The position numbers and the translations under genes were made by a program. The notes beneath the pieces are model-generated. The model had not been told where the DNA came from. It did no database searches and saw only the letters and a list, made by a program, of their open reading frames with translations. Positions 35,630-45,460 of a DNA stretch of 64,000 bases are shown here, in pieces (position 1 is the stretch's first letter; every line of letters begins with the position of its first letter). The stretch is from DATFYM01 sp035315065 (lineage in GTDB: Bacteria > Acidobacteriota > Terriglobia > UBA7540), in assembly GCA_035315065.1 (NCBI GenBank), contig DATFYM010000207.1:1-64000 (forward strand). Direction: 5' to 3'.

Positions 35630-36199
35630 CTAACTGCTCCTTCGCCACGCCGCGCCAAGCACCATCGCCATCAGGGCGGTGCCCATCAGGATGGCGGCGC
35701 TGGGCTCAGGGGTGGTCGTAAGCGACCCCGTATAGGACCCGTTGACCGACACCGTCGTCGGGCTGGTTAGGGTGATCAATCCCGTGAGGGTCACCTCCCC
35801 GGTGTCCCCCGCAAGAAACCCGGTTCCGCCTGTGATCACCAGGTTGACTATAAATGCTGCGGTCCCATTGCCGTTGGGTTTCGCTTTGCCGCCGGAACTG
35901 GTGCCGAACAGAGTCCCGTTGCCGAAGGTCTCCGAAAACGTCGAATCCGTGATGACGATGTTTGGTGGATTGCTGAAATCGATAGTCGACATCGATAAAG
36001 CGGTGAAGGAACCGAACGTGGTGTCGTCGCCGTCGCCGGTGAAGTTCTGGACGTAGACGTTCGGCGTGCCGGTGGGTGTGAGGGTGGAGTCTCCCTCCAA
36101 AGTCCCGCGGATGGGGATGGTTCCCGCGAACGCTGGTAAGGCACCCCAGCAGAGAGCGAGGGCCAGCAAGCAAAGCGAGTAAGCAAGTTTTCTGTTCAT
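35630..36199 (-). CDS. PEP-CTERM sorting-domain protein
   Basis: 189 residues with a strong AAGGAGG ribosome site before the ATG at 36199. Signal peptide MNRKLAYSLCLLALALCWGA, a Thr/Gly-rich beta middle, and a C-terminus TPEPSAAILMGTALMAMVLGAAWRR: the PEP motif, a membrane segment and a basic end. PEP-CTERM proteins are cut by exosortase and exported to the cell surface or matrix; no exosortase is in this window. Confidence 0.85.
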   Translation of the reverse strand: MNRKLAYSLCLLALALCWGALPAFAGTIPIRGTLEGDSTLTPTGTPNVYVQNFTGDGDDTTFGSFTALSMSTIDFSNPPNIVITDSTFSETFGNGTLFGTSSGGKAKPNGNGTAAFIVNLVITGGTGFLAGDTGEVTLTGLITLTSPTTVSVNGSYTGSLTTTPEPSAAILMGTALMAMVLGAAWRRSS

Positions 36200-36448
36200 A
36201 GCGATCCTCCTTTTTTTTCAGATTCTTTGGTCTCTGTAAATCACTTGTGACCCGATCTGCCCCGGCGGAGATCGGACGGCCTGTTCGCGAAATATCGTCG
36301 CGATTTCTAAGATTCCCGTCAATAGCACAAACGTGCCGCCTCGGAATAGCACTTTAGTTCTATTTTACAGAGAGGTACCCCTTTTCACCGAGATCAACCC
36401 TTGCAGGTCTACGGCAAGCGCCGACACGGCTAACCTCTGTTTTATTTC

Positions 36449-36477
36449 CTTGACTGATACTCGCCGGTTTAATATAC
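36449..36477 (+). promoter_or_regulatory. Sigma70-type promoter upstream of 36540 gene
   Basis: TTGACT (36449-36454), a 17-base spacer and TATACT (36472-36477), close to consensus. The start of transcription would be near 36484, leaving a leader of about 56 bases before the ATG at 36540. Confidence 0.75.
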
Positions 36478-36539
36478 TATCCGTAATCTCGTTGCCCCGT
36501 GTTGTCTGAATCGGCGGGCTCGGGATTACGGAGGTTTTT

Positions 36540-37347
<808 letters not shown>

Positions 37348-37348
37348 G

Positions 37349-38806
37349 TCAATTCCCACGGCGGTTGTTCAGGATCTGGAGGAACGAGCGGCCGCGCAGT
37401 TCCTCCAGCGTAAGGCCGGTGCTGAGGGCCTCGGCTTCGGTGATGGCGCCGCAGTTGGAAGCGCGCAGGAAAAAGTTGAGCAGACCCTGGCCGGTGGCGG
37501 CATCGTCAAAGATGTCGCCCATCAGGGTGGCCTTGGCGGCCCTTTCGATGAAGTTGCGTAGACGCGCGGCGGCGGAGTCGAAGCCTTGCAGGAAGAACGC
37601 GTACACGGCGGCGTAGCGGGTGGGCAATTGCGCCGGGTGCAGGTCCCAGCCCTGGTAGAAGGCGTGCCGCAGCGAGCGCTGGACGTGCTGAAAGTGCAGA
37701 CGTATCGCGCGGTGGACGACGGTCCGATTCTCTTCTCGCTGCTGCGGGGTGAGTGGAGGACCGTCGGCGCTCTCCGGATGGGGCCCGACCGGCAGGATGT
37801 TGGTGGCGCCGTCGGAAAGCTCCAGCCCTCTTCCTGCCGCGCATACCTGCATCACGTGGCGAGCGAAGTCGGCGACCGGGTGGTCCAGGGTCTGATACTC
37901 GGCGGTGATGTTGCAAGCGGCGGTGTAATCGTAGACGCCGAAATGGAGGCCGCGGCAGCGCCCGCCGGCGGCGCGCACCAGCGCCGGGATCGCCAGGCGT
38001 CCGCCGGCGCAGATGATCGACTGCGGGGTCTCGATCATCAGCTCCAGCCGGAGAGAGCGGGGAGCCAAGTGATGCGCTGCCTCGGCGCGGCCCAGCAGTT
38101 CCGCCAAGGCCTCGACCTGCGCGGGTATTGTGACCTTGGGAAGGGTAACGATGAAGCCCGGCGGGACGCTGCCGTTGGTTTCCGCGAGGAGAGTTTGCAG
38201 GAAAAGACCGAGTGTCCGCATGGCGCGCGCTCGCAACGCTTCCGTGAAAGGCTTGATGCGGATTCCAATGAAGGGCGGAAACAGCGGGACGCCCCGGCCG
38301 CGAGCCACCTGCCGCGCGGTCTCGACAGCGTGGGCGTCCTCCTCCGCGTCGGGCCGGGTGCCGTAGCCATCTTCGAAGTCGATGCGGAAATCCTCTACCG
38401 GCTCGCGCTGGAGCTTGGCCGAGACGCGTTCGTAAACGGCGTGGGCCAGCCAGGCGTGGGGCCATAGGTGGGGTTGAGTCCGCCGCACATGCTTTGGGTC
38501 GCGTTGAAGCTCTCGTTGCAGTTTCGCTTGGGACTCGGCGTCGTCGGGCAAAGTTTCCGCGCCGGGCAGTCCCACCAATCGCGCCAGGCTGGCGAAATCG
38601 GGCGCGTAGGTCCGGAGCGTTCGCTGAGCGACGGAACCCAGCGTGGCCGCGGTTTCCGCCTTGAACAGGTGGGCGCCTCCGTAGACGGTGTGGATCGGCT
38701 GGCGCGCCGTCGATTCGCCGGGATATTCGGCGTCGTGCTTTCGATTTGCCTCGGAGAGACGGCCGACGATGGCTTCAATGTCGGTGAAAAGGGATTGTGT
38801 ATTCAT
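37349..38806 (-). CDS. HpcH/HpaI or citrate-lyase-beta-like aldolase (DUF6986-type)
   Basis: 485 residues. Motifs RIDFEDGYG, PPFIGIRIKPF, GFIVTLPKVTIPAQV, LELMIETPQSII and HFGVYDYTAACNI follow the order of the PEP-mutase-like TIM barrel of HpcH/citrate-lyase-beta and malate-synthase-type enzymes, with acidic metal ligands in FEDGYG and MIET. I recall this family (DUF6986) near purine degradation genes in other bacteria, but could not check. Condensing glyoxylate from ureide breakdown with an acyl-CoA or oxo acid is plausible inference. It is 230 bases upstream of, and divergent from, the xanthine dehydrogenase genes. Confidence 0.75.
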   Translation of the reverse strand: MNTQSLFTDIEAIVGRLSEANRKHDAEYPGESTARQPIHTVYGGAHLFKAETAATLGSVAQRTLRTYAPDFASLARLVGLPGAETLPDDAESQAKLQRELQRDPKHVRRTQPHLWPHAWLAHAVYERVSAKLQREPVEDFRIDFEDGYGTRPDAEEDAHAVETARQVARGRGVPLFPPFIGIRIKPFTEALRARAMRTLGLFLQTLLAETNGSVPPGFIVTLPKVTIPAQVEALAELLGRAEAAHHLAPRSLRLELMIETPQSIICAGGRLAIPALVRAAGGRCRGLHFGVYDYTAACNITAEYQTLDHPVADFARHVMQVCAAGRGLELSDGATNILPVGPHPESADGPPLTPQQREENRTVVHRAIRLHFQHVQRSLRHAFYQGWDLHPAQLPTRYAAVYAFFLQGFDSAAARLRNFIERAAKATLMGDIFDDAATGQGLLNFFLRASNCGAITEAEALSTGLTLEELRGRSFLQILNNRRGN

Positions 38807-38850
38807 TCGCGTCTCGCGGTCTTATCGTACAATGGGAAATTCACGAAAGC

Positions 38851-39005
38851 AGTGGCTAGTGGTTAGTGGCGAGTGGCTAGTGCCCGGGAATTGTCGTTTG
38901 CCGATTGGAAGGGAACACGCACGCCGCTCCGGTTTTCCAATTGTCGATCGAAAATCGTCAATCGGCAATCTTCGCCACTAACCACTAGCCACTAGCCACT
39001 GCTTT
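38851..39005. repeat. Nested composite palindrome (outer AGTGGCT, inner GATTG families)
   Basis: Outer arms of agtggct-type heptads (38851-38882 and 38973-39005) enclose inner gaattgtcg...gattgg and ccaattgtcgatcg...aatcggcaat arms. The same nested design occurs at 41762-41920. It occupies the divergent gap in front of xanthine dehydrogenase. Confidence 0.78.
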
Positions 39006-39037
39006 TAAGCGTGTAGACTAACAGAGCAGACGCAGTT

Positions 39038-41290
39038 ATGGAACAACACGTTGTTGGCACATCCGTGCCTCGCAAGGAGGGGCGCGACAAGGTTACCGGC
39101 CAAGCCCGCTACGTGGACGATCTCACATTTCCCGAGATGCTCCACGGGGTCACGGTGCGCAGTCCCATTGCCCGCGGCATTATCAGGAACATCTCATTCG
39201 CGGACGGCATCCCGTGGGAAGAATTCACTATCGTCACCGCCGAGGACATTCCGGGCAGGAACGCCGTGACCCTTCTCCTCGACGATCAGCCCTACTTGGC
39301 CGACGGCAAAGTAAATCACCCGGAGGAGCCCATCCTTTTGCTGGCTCATCCGGACAAGCACTTGGCGGAGAAGGCGCGTCTTCACGTGCGCGTGGAGTGC
39401 GACCCGTTGCCGGCAGTGTTCACGATTGAGGAATCCCTTCGCCGTTCGGCGATCGTTTGGGGCGAGGACAACGTTTTCAAAAGCTATGCGGTCGAAAAAG
39501 GCGATGTGGACGGGGCCTGGACTGCGGAAGACACGATCATCGAAGGCGAGTACACCACCGGGGCCCAGGAGCAACTCTATATCGAGCCCCAGGGCATGAT
39601 TGCGGTAGCCAATCCGGAAGACGGTGTGACGGTTTGGGGCTCTTTGCAATGCCCGTTTTACGTTCACAAGGCTCTGCTCTCGTTGTTTCCGCTGCCCAAG
39701 GAAAAGATTCGCGTCATCCAACTGGAAACGGGCGGCGGTTTCGGAGGCAAGGAAGAGTACCCGTCGATGCTCGCCGGTCACGCCGCGCTGCTGGCGTGGA
39801 AGTCGGGCAAACCGGTCAAGATAATCTACGACCGGGCCGAGGATATGGCGGCCACCACCAAGCGCCATCCGTCGCGCACTCGCCACCGCACAGCGGTTTC
39901 GAAACAGGGCAAACTCCTGGCTATGGACATCGATTTTGTGATCGACGGCGGCGCCTACGCCACCCTGTCGCCCGTGGTCCTCTCACGAGGCACCATGCAC
40001 GCGGCTGGGCCGTACGAGTGTCCCAACGTCCGCATTCGCGCCCGGGCGGTGGCCACTAACGCGCCGCCGCACGGGGCCTTCCGTGGCTTCGGCGCACCTC
40101 AGAGCATCTTTGCCCTCGAACGGCACCTGGACAAAGTGGCGCAGGCGGTGGGACTCGCTCCGGAAGAGTTGCGCCTCCGGAACTTCCTGCATCAGGGGGG
40201 GACCACCGCCACCAGGCAGGCGATCCGCGAGCCTTTGCAGCTCGACCGGATCATGGAGCGGGCCTTCGAGATCTCCGGCTACTACGAAAAGAGGAAGCAG
40301 TTCGCCGAGCACAACCAGAACCGCCCCAGGAAAAAGGGCATTGGTTTTTCATCGTTCATGCACGGGGCTGGATTCACGGGCTCGGGCGAACAGTACCTGC
40401 AATCAGTGGTCGGGGTCGAAGCCATGGCCGACGGCCGCGCGCGGATTCTGGCCTCCAGCACCGAGATGGGCCAAGGGACGAATACCATACTTTCTCAGAT
40501 TGCGGCGGATACCCTCGGCATTCCTTACGACCAGGTGGAAGTGGGGAGGCCGGATACAGGCGAAGTGCCCAACAGCGGCCCCACTGTCGCGTCGCGCACC
40601 TGCATGATAGTGGGCAAGCTGGTGGAATCGGCGGCGGTCGGCATCCGGCAGACGCTCGCGGGCAGCGGAATGCTGACGGAGCCTTACACTTTCGAGCAGT
40701 TTCGCGATGCCTGCGCTGCCTACACCTCGCGATTCGGTCCGCTGAGATCTTTCAGCCAGTATCAGACCCCGCCCGGAATCCACTGGGACGATGAGAAATA
40801 TCAGGGTGACGCCTACGCCGCCTACGCGTGGGCGGTCTACGTTGCCGAGGTGACGGTGGATACGGTAACGTATCAGGTCCAGGTGGACGACTTCGTGGCG
40901 GTGCAGGAAGTGGGGCGCGTAATTCACCCCGTCCTTGCCGCCGGCCAGATCGAAGGAGGAGTGGCGCAAGCCATCGGCTATGCCCTCTACGAGAACGTGG
41001 TCTGGCAGGGCGGGCGCATGGCAAACCATCAGATGACCAACTACATCATGCCCACGGCCGCCGACGTTCCGCCGATTCGAGTCCACTTTGAAGAAACCCC
41101 CTACGCTTACGGACCGTCGGGAGCAAAAGGGATCGGCGAGCTCCCCATGGACGGCCCGGCGCCGGCGATCCTAAGTGCGGTGGAGAACGCTACCGGGGTG
41201 TCCTTCTGCCATATTCCCTTGATGCCCGAGGCCATCTTCGAGTCACTGGCGAAGGCGAGCGTTTGGGAAGCCGAAGGAACTCCTGCATGA
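39038..41290 (+). CDS. pucD: Xanthine dehydrogenase, molybdenum-binding subunit
   Basis: 750 residues. VPRKEGRDKVTGQARYVDDL opens the aldehyde oxidase/xanthine dehydrogenase a/b hammerhead domain. GGGFGGKEEYPSMLAGHAALLAWKSGKPVK, GAFRGFGAPQ, SSTEMGQGTNTILSQIAADTLG and the C-terminal GAKGIGELPMDGPAPAI with the catalytic Glu are the molybdopterin-site motifs. It oxidises hypoxanthine and xanthine to urate. The stop overlaps the FeS subunit start (ATGA). First gene of the run that continues to uricase. Confidence 0.93.
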   Translation: MEQHVVGTSVPRKEGRDKVTGQARYVDDLTFPEMLHGVTVRSPIARGIIRNISFADGIPWEEFTIVTAEDIPGRNAVTLLLDDQPYLADGKVNHPEEPILLLAHPDKHLAEKARLHVRVECDPLPAVFTIEESLRRSAIVWGEDNVFKSYAVEKGDVDGAWTAEDTIIEGEYTTGAQEQLYIEPQGMIAVANPEDGVTVWGSLQCPFYVHKALLSLFPLPKEKIRVIQLETGGGFGGKEEYPSMLAGHAALLAWKSGKPVKIIYDRAEDMAATTKRHPSRTRHRTAVSKQGKLLAMDIDFVIDGGAYATLSPVVLSRGTMHAAGPYECPNVRIRARAVATNAPPHGAFRGFGAPQSIFALERHLDKVAQAVGLAPEELRLRNFLHQGGTTATRQAIREPLQLDRIMERAFEISGYYEKRKQFAEHNQNRPRKKGIGFSSFMHGAGFTGSGEQYLQSVVGVEAMADGRARILASSTEMGQGTNTILSQIAADTLGIPYDQVEVGRPDTGEVPNSGPTVASRTCMIVGKLVESAAVGIRQTLAGSGMLTEPYTFEQFRDACAAYTSRFGPLRSFSQYQTPPGIHWDDEKYQGDAYAAYAWAVYVAEVTVDTVTYQVQVDDFVAVQEVGRVIHPVLAAGQIEGGVAQAIGYALYENVVWQGGRMANHQMTNYIMPTAADVPPIRVHFEETPYAYGPSGAKGIGELPMDGPAPAILSAVENATGVSFCHIPLMPEAIFESLAKASVWEAEGTPA

Positions 41291-41781
41291 GCGTGGTTGC
41301 CAAACGCGAGGTGAGCTTCAGCGTCAATGGCCGGCCCGAGAGCGTGCAGGTTTATCCCATGGCTCGTCTGCTTGACGTGCTTCGGGAGAACCTGAAGCTG
41401 ACCGGCGTCAAAGAGGGGTGCGGCGAGGGCGAGTGCGGAGCCTGCTCGATTCTCCTCGACGGCAAACTGGTGACTAGCTGCCTGGTCCCGGTGTTGCAGG
41501 CCCAAGGCAGCGAGATCGTCACGATAGAAGGCTTGGCCGATTCGGGTCAACTGCACGCGCTCCAGGAGGCGTTCCTGCTTTACGGGGGCTCGCAGTGCGG
41601 CATTTGCACGCCGGGCATGATCGTGGCGGCATTTTATCTGTTGAAGCAGGTTCCACACCCGAGCGAAGCCGAGATCCGCGAGGGCCTGGCGGGCAATTTG
41701 TGCCGGTGCACCGGTTATCAAAAGATCTTCGAATCGGTGGTGCGAGCCTCGAACCACGAAGAAGTGACTAGTGACGAGTGA
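41287..41781 (+). CDS. pucE: Xanthine dehydrogenase, 2Fe-2S subunit
   Basis: 164 residues from the ATG overlapping the previous stop. First cluster GCGEGECGACSILLDG, second cluster CGICTPGM and CRCTGY, as in all small FeS subunits of molybdenum hydroxylases. It passes electrons from the molybdenum centre to FAD. The C-terminal end (SNHEEVTSDE) runs into an agtgac heptad tract. Confidence 0.95.
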   Translation: MSVVAKREVSFSVNGRPESVQVYPMARLLDVLRENLKLTGVKEGCGEGECGACSILLDGKLVTSCLVPVLQAQGSEIVTIEGLADSGQLHALQEAFLLYGGSQCGICTPGMIVAAFYLLKQVPHPSEAEIREGLAGNLCRCTGYQKIFESVVRASNHEEVTSDE

Positions 41782-41920
41782 CAAGTGGCGGGGAATTGCC
41801 GATTGCAGATTGACGATTGACGATTGAAAGAGAAGATTCCGGCGACCCGATCTTTCAATCATCAATCGGAAATCGTCAATCGACAATTCCTCGCCACTCG
41901 TCACAGTCGTCACTGATTTC
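41762..41920. repeat. Nested composite palindrome (outer AGTGACG, inner GATTGAC families)
   Basis: Outer arms gtgactagtgacgagtgac... and cactcgtcacagtcgtcac; inner arms gaattgccgattgcagattg and complementary caatcatcaatcgg...cgacaattcc. It separates the FeS and FAD subunit genes and begins inside the last codons of the FeS subunit. Confidence 0.8.
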
Positions 41921-41922
41921 AC

Positions 41923-42810
41923 ATGAGAGCTTACGTCCCCGAGTACGATTTGATCGCTCCGAGGCACCTCGATGAAACGCTCCGCATTCTCGCTCGCGAG
42001 CCTGGGGTCTGGCGTCCCATAGCCGGAGGGACCGACCTGATGGTCGTGTTCGAGGCCGGCAAACTTGTGGACCGCAGGCTGATGAGCATTGGGGGCCTGC
42101 GAGAATTGATAGGGATTGAAGTAGGTTCCGAAGCCGTCGTCATTGGCGCCGCAACCACTTACACTGAAGTGCGGCGGCATCCTGTCGTGCGGTCGGAGTT
42201 TCCCTTGCTGCCGCAGGCGGCGAGTTGGACAGGCAGCATTGCCAATCAGAATCGCGGCACGCTGGGCGGGAACATTGTGAACGCCTCGCCCGCCGCCGAC
42301 TCGCCGCCGGCATTGCTGGTCTATGACGCGGAGCTGGAGTTGATCTCGGAGGGCAGGTCCCGATGGGTCCCCTATCGCGACTTTCACACCGGCTACAAGA
42401 CGGTGCTCCTGCGGCCGGATGAGCTTTTGGCGCGCATCCGGCTGCCCCGGCATCCAGAAGGGCTGAATGGGCTGCGCCACTACTGCCGCAAGGTCGGTAC
42501 GCGAAACGCACAGGCGATCTCCAAGGTTTGCCTGGCAGCGACGACGGCTTTCGACGGCGGGAGAATCACACGAGTTCGCATCGCCGTGGGCAGCGTCGCT
42601 CCCACGTCAATTCGCTGCAGGCGCAGCGAAGCGCTGCTCGAAAACCGAGTGCCGGACGCGGAAACCATCGCTGCGGCAAGGGCTGAGATCATGGCGGAGA
42701 TCAGGCCGATCGACGACTTCAGGTCCACGGCGGCGTATCGCCGGCAGGTGGCAGGAAATCTGCTTGAGGAGTTCTTGCGGACGCTGAATCAGGACACGGG
42801 GCGACATTGA
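41923..42810 (+). CDS. pucC: Xanthine dehydrogenase, FAD-binding subunit
   Basis: 295 residues. FAD-binding phrases PIAGGTDLMV, VIGAATTYTEVRRHP, and SIANQNRGTLGGNIVNASPAADSPPALL, then HYCRKVGTRNAQAISKV at the CO dehydrogenase flavoprotein C-terminal domain. It completes the Mo/FeS/FAD enzyme. Its stop overlaps the uraD start (TTGA). Confidence 0.95.
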   Translation: MRAYVPEYDLIAPRHLDETLRILAREPGVWRPIAGGTDLMVVFEAGKLVDRRLMSIGGLRELIGIEVGSEAVVIGAATTYTEVRRHPVVRSEFPLLPQAASWTGSIANQNRGTLGGNIVNASPAADSPPALLVYDAELELISEGRSRWVPYRDFHTGYKTVLLRPDELLARIRLPRHPEGLNGLRHYCRKVGTRNAQAISKVCLAATTAFDGGRITRVRIAVGSVAPTSIRCRRSEALLENRVPDAETIAAARAEIMAEIRPIDDFRSTAAYRRQVAGNLLEEFLRTLNQDTGRH

Positions 42811-43322
42811 CTCTGGAGCAGTTCAACTCGATGGCCGATGCGGAAGCGCGCGCTGCGCTCGGTGAGTGTTGCGGCTCCACGGCGTGGGCGCACGAGATAG
42901 TTGTTCGCCGGCCGTTTCGTAGCGAGTCGCACCTGCTGGACGCGGCAGACGAAACTTGGCAGAGACTGACGGAAACCGATTGGCGCCAAGCCTTCGCCAG
43001 TCATCCCCAAATTGGTGCGGCCCTTGGCGCGGCCCGAACCGGCGGCGACGGTGTGCATGCGCGCTGGTCCCAACGGGAACAGGCAGGAATGGAAAATGCA
43101 GGAGAAGCTACCCGGCAAGCCATCGCGGACGGCAATTGCGTTTATCGCGAGAAGTTCGGGTACATCTACATCGTCTGCGCCACAGGCAAGAGCAGCGACG
43201 AGATGCTGGCGATCCTCACGGAGCGGCTCCAGAACGACGCCGCCAGCGAGATCCGGGTCGCGGCCACCGAGCAGAGCAAGATCACGAGGCTTCGGTTGCA
43301 GAAGATGCTTGCGCCGGAGTGA
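42807..43322 (+). CDS. uraD: OHCU decarboxylase
   Basis: 171 residues with a TTG start at 42807 that overlaps the previous stop; MTLEQFNSM matches the family start better than the downstream ATG at 42831. It decarboxylates 2-oxo-4-hydroxy-4-carboxy-5-ureidoimidazoline to S-allantoin. Marks are the catalytic His in SHPQIGAALG (H66), WSQREQAGM with the conserved Glu, and the FGYIYIVCATGKSSDEML segment. Step before allantoinase. Confidence 0.93.
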   Translation: MTLEQFNSMADAEARAALGECCGSTAWAHEIVVRRPFRSESHLLDAADETWQRLTETDWRQAFASHPQIGAALGAARTGGDGVHARWSQREQAGMENAGEATRQAIADGNCVYREKFGYIYIVCATGKSSDEMLAILTERLQNDAASEIRVAATEQSKITRLRLQKMLAPE

Positions 43323-43424
43323 TTAACGGCCGTGAGGCTATGACTGAGCGGCTCTATGAGCCTCGTGGTAGACTGCTGACGCTCGCCGGGACAAATCGAA
43401 GTCGTGCAAAGGAGACTTGTCGAA

Positions 43425-45410
43425 ATGAGGAGTCCGCTTCGCCCTGTTCGCACTCTAGCCTTGCTCGCGCCGGTGCTGGCCGCCCTTTTACTGGTCGAGC
43501 CGGCGAGGGCGCAAACCGTCCCGTCGAACGGCGCGTACGCGGCCTTGCCCAGCGAGATCCCGGCCCAGTTTGTGCCCGTGACCGAGAGCTTCGACTATGT
43601 TCGGCGCGACGTGATGATCCCCATGCGCGACGGGGTAAGGCTGCACACGGTGATCCTGGTGCCGAAGGGAGCCAAGGATGCGCCGATCCTCCTTACGCGC
43701 ACGCCTTACAATGCCACGGCGCTCACCAGCCACGCCGAAAGCGCCCACCTGGGCCCCATCCTGAACGGCTACGACAACGCCACCGAGGTCATCGTCGAGG
43801 GCGGCTACATTCGCGCGGTCCAGGATGTGCGCGGCAAGTACGGCTCCGAGGGCGACTACGTGATGACCCGGCCCTTGCATGGGCCGCTGAATCCGACGCC
43901 GGTCGACCACGCCACCGATACCTACGACACCATCGACTGGCTGGTGAAAAACGTCCCGGAATCGAACGGCAAGGTCGGCATCCTGGGCATTTCCTACGAT
44001 GGTTTCCTGCCCTTGATGGCATTGGTGAATCCTCACCCGGCGCTCAAAGTAGCGGTGCCGATGAACCCCATGGTCGACGGCTGGAAGGGCGACGACTGGT
44101 TCCACAACGGCGCCTTCCGCGAGCAGAATATGCCTTACATCTACGAACAGGAGGCGACGCGCGCGGGAGAGGCCAAGTGGTGGACCAGCAACTTTGACGA
44201 TTACGACATGTATATGCAGGCGGGATCGGCGGGCGAACTGGGGCGCCGCCGCGGACTCGAACAAGTTGGCTTCTGGCGGAAGATTCTCGAGCATCCGAGC
44301 TACGACAGCTTCTGGCAGGACCAGGCGATGGACCGGGTGCTGGCGGACCAGCCTCTGAAAGTGCCGGTGATGCTCGTGGACAGCCTGTGGGACCAGGAGG
44401 ATATCTACGGCGCCATCGCCGTCTACAAGGCGATCAAGCCCAAGGACACTGGTAACGACAAGGTGTTCCTGGTGCTGGGCCCGTGGCATCACGGCCAGGA
44501 GATCGATGATGGCAGCACGCTCGGCGCCTTGAGCTTTGGCAGCGATACGGCGCTCTACTTTCGCCGGGAGGTCCTGCGACCGTTCTTGGACCAGTACCTC
44601 AAGGATGGCGCGCCCAAGGCCGACGTTGCGCCCGTGACGGCGTTTGAAACCGGGACCAACACGTGGCGTCGCCTGCCAGCCTGGCCAGCCGGCTGCGCCG
44701 GTGGCTGCTCGATCCGATCGACGCCGCTGTACCTCAACGCCGGTCTGAAGGTGAGCTTCGCCGCCCCCAAGGCCGGCGATCGGCCATTCGAGGAATACGC
44801 TTCCGACCCGGCCAAGCCCGTGCCCTTTCGCGCCCGCCCGATCCGCCCGATTGGCTACGACGAGAGCAAGGGCCTAACCTGGCCTGAATGGTTGGTCGAC
44901 GACCAGCGTGAAGCTTCCGGGCGTCCGGATGTGGTGGCATTTGCTTCCGATACCCTGAGCGCGCCGGTGAAAATCAGCGGAGAACCGGTGGCTAATCTGA
45001 TAGCCTCCACCAGCGGCACCGACTCCGACTGGGTGGTAAAGCTCATCGACGTCTACCCTGACGAGGTGGCCGGCCAGCCGGCCTTGGGCGGCTATCAACT
45101 GATGGTGTCGGCCGACATTTTCCGCGGCCGCTATCGGGAAAGCCTGGAGACTGCCAAACCGATCGCGCCCGACACACCCTTGCTCTATCGGTTCGCCCTG
45201 CCCACGGCGAACCACGCCTTCCTGCCGGGGCATCGGATCATGGTGCAGGTCCAGTCGAGCTGGTTCCCCTTGTACGACCGGAATCCGCAGACTTTCGTAC
45301 CCAACATCTTCTGGGCTCGGCCGGAGGATTACCGCAAGGCCGTTCAGCGCGTCTTTCACGCGGCCGGGCAGACAAGCTTCATCGAACTGCCGGTGGTCGC
45401 GAAGCCTTGA
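43425..45410 (+). CDS. Exported CocE/NonD-type alpha/beta hydrolase
   Basis: 661 residues; the ATG at 43425 has AAGGAG ten bases upstream (an earlier GTG at 43404 is less likely). Signal peptide ending PARAQ, then YVRRDVMIPMRDGVRLHTVILVP, nucleophile Ser in GILGISYDG (S190), Asp in DSLWDQEDIYG, His in GPWHHGQEID, and the C-terminal jelly-roll domain. The family (PepX/CocE/glutaryl-7-ACA acylase-like) cleaves esters or amides. It sits between uraD and hiuH, so an extracytoplasmic purine-related substrate is possible; that is inference. Confidence 0.88.
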   Translation: MRSPLRPVRTLALLAPVLAALLLVEPARAQTVPSNGAYAALPSEIPAQFVPVTESFDYVRRDVMIPMRDGVRLHTVILVPKGAKDAPILLTRTPYNATALTSHAESAHLGPILNGYDNATEVIVEGGYIRAVQDVRGKYGSEGDYVMTRPLHGPLNPTPVDHATDTYDTIDWLVKNVPESNGKVGILGISYDGFLPLMALVNPHPALKVAVPMNPMVDGWKGDDWFHNGAFREQNMPYIYEQEATRAGEAKWWTSNFDDYDMYMQAGSAGELGRRRGLEQVGFWRKILEHPSYDSFWQDQAMDRVLADQPLKVPVMLVDSLWDQEDIYGAIAVYKAIKPKDTGNDKVFLVLGPWHHGQEIDDGSTLGALSFGSDTALYFRREVLRPFLDQYLKDGAPKADVAPVTAFETGTNTWRRLPAWPAGCAGGCSIRSTPLYLNAGLKVSFAAPKAGDRPFEEYASDPAKPVPFRARPIRPIGYDESKGLTWPEWLVDDQREASGRPDVVAFASDTLSAPVKISGEPVANLIASTSGTDSDWVVKLIDVYPDEVAGQPALGGYQLMVSADIFRGRYRESLETAKPIAPDTPLLYRFALPTANHAFLPGHRIMVQVQSSWFPLYDRNPQTFVPNIFWARPEDYRKAVQRVFHAAGQTSFIELPVVAKP

Positions 45411-45427
45411 ATTGAAGCGGCAGCGTA

Positions 45428-45448
45428 GGGGCGAGCGGCGCTCGCCCC
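45428..45448. repeat. Short palindrome
   Basis: ggggcgagc and gctcgcccc form a 9-bp stem with a 3-base loop in the short gap between the CocE-type hydrolase gene and hiuH. It could be a REP unit or attenuate readthrough. Confidence 0.6.
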
Positions 45449-45460
45449 AAGGATAACCGA

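Noticed and set aside
38851..39005. CRISPR array
   Set aside because: Units are 7 bp, degenerate, without constant-length repeats or unique spacers, and arranged as inverted arms; no cas genes.
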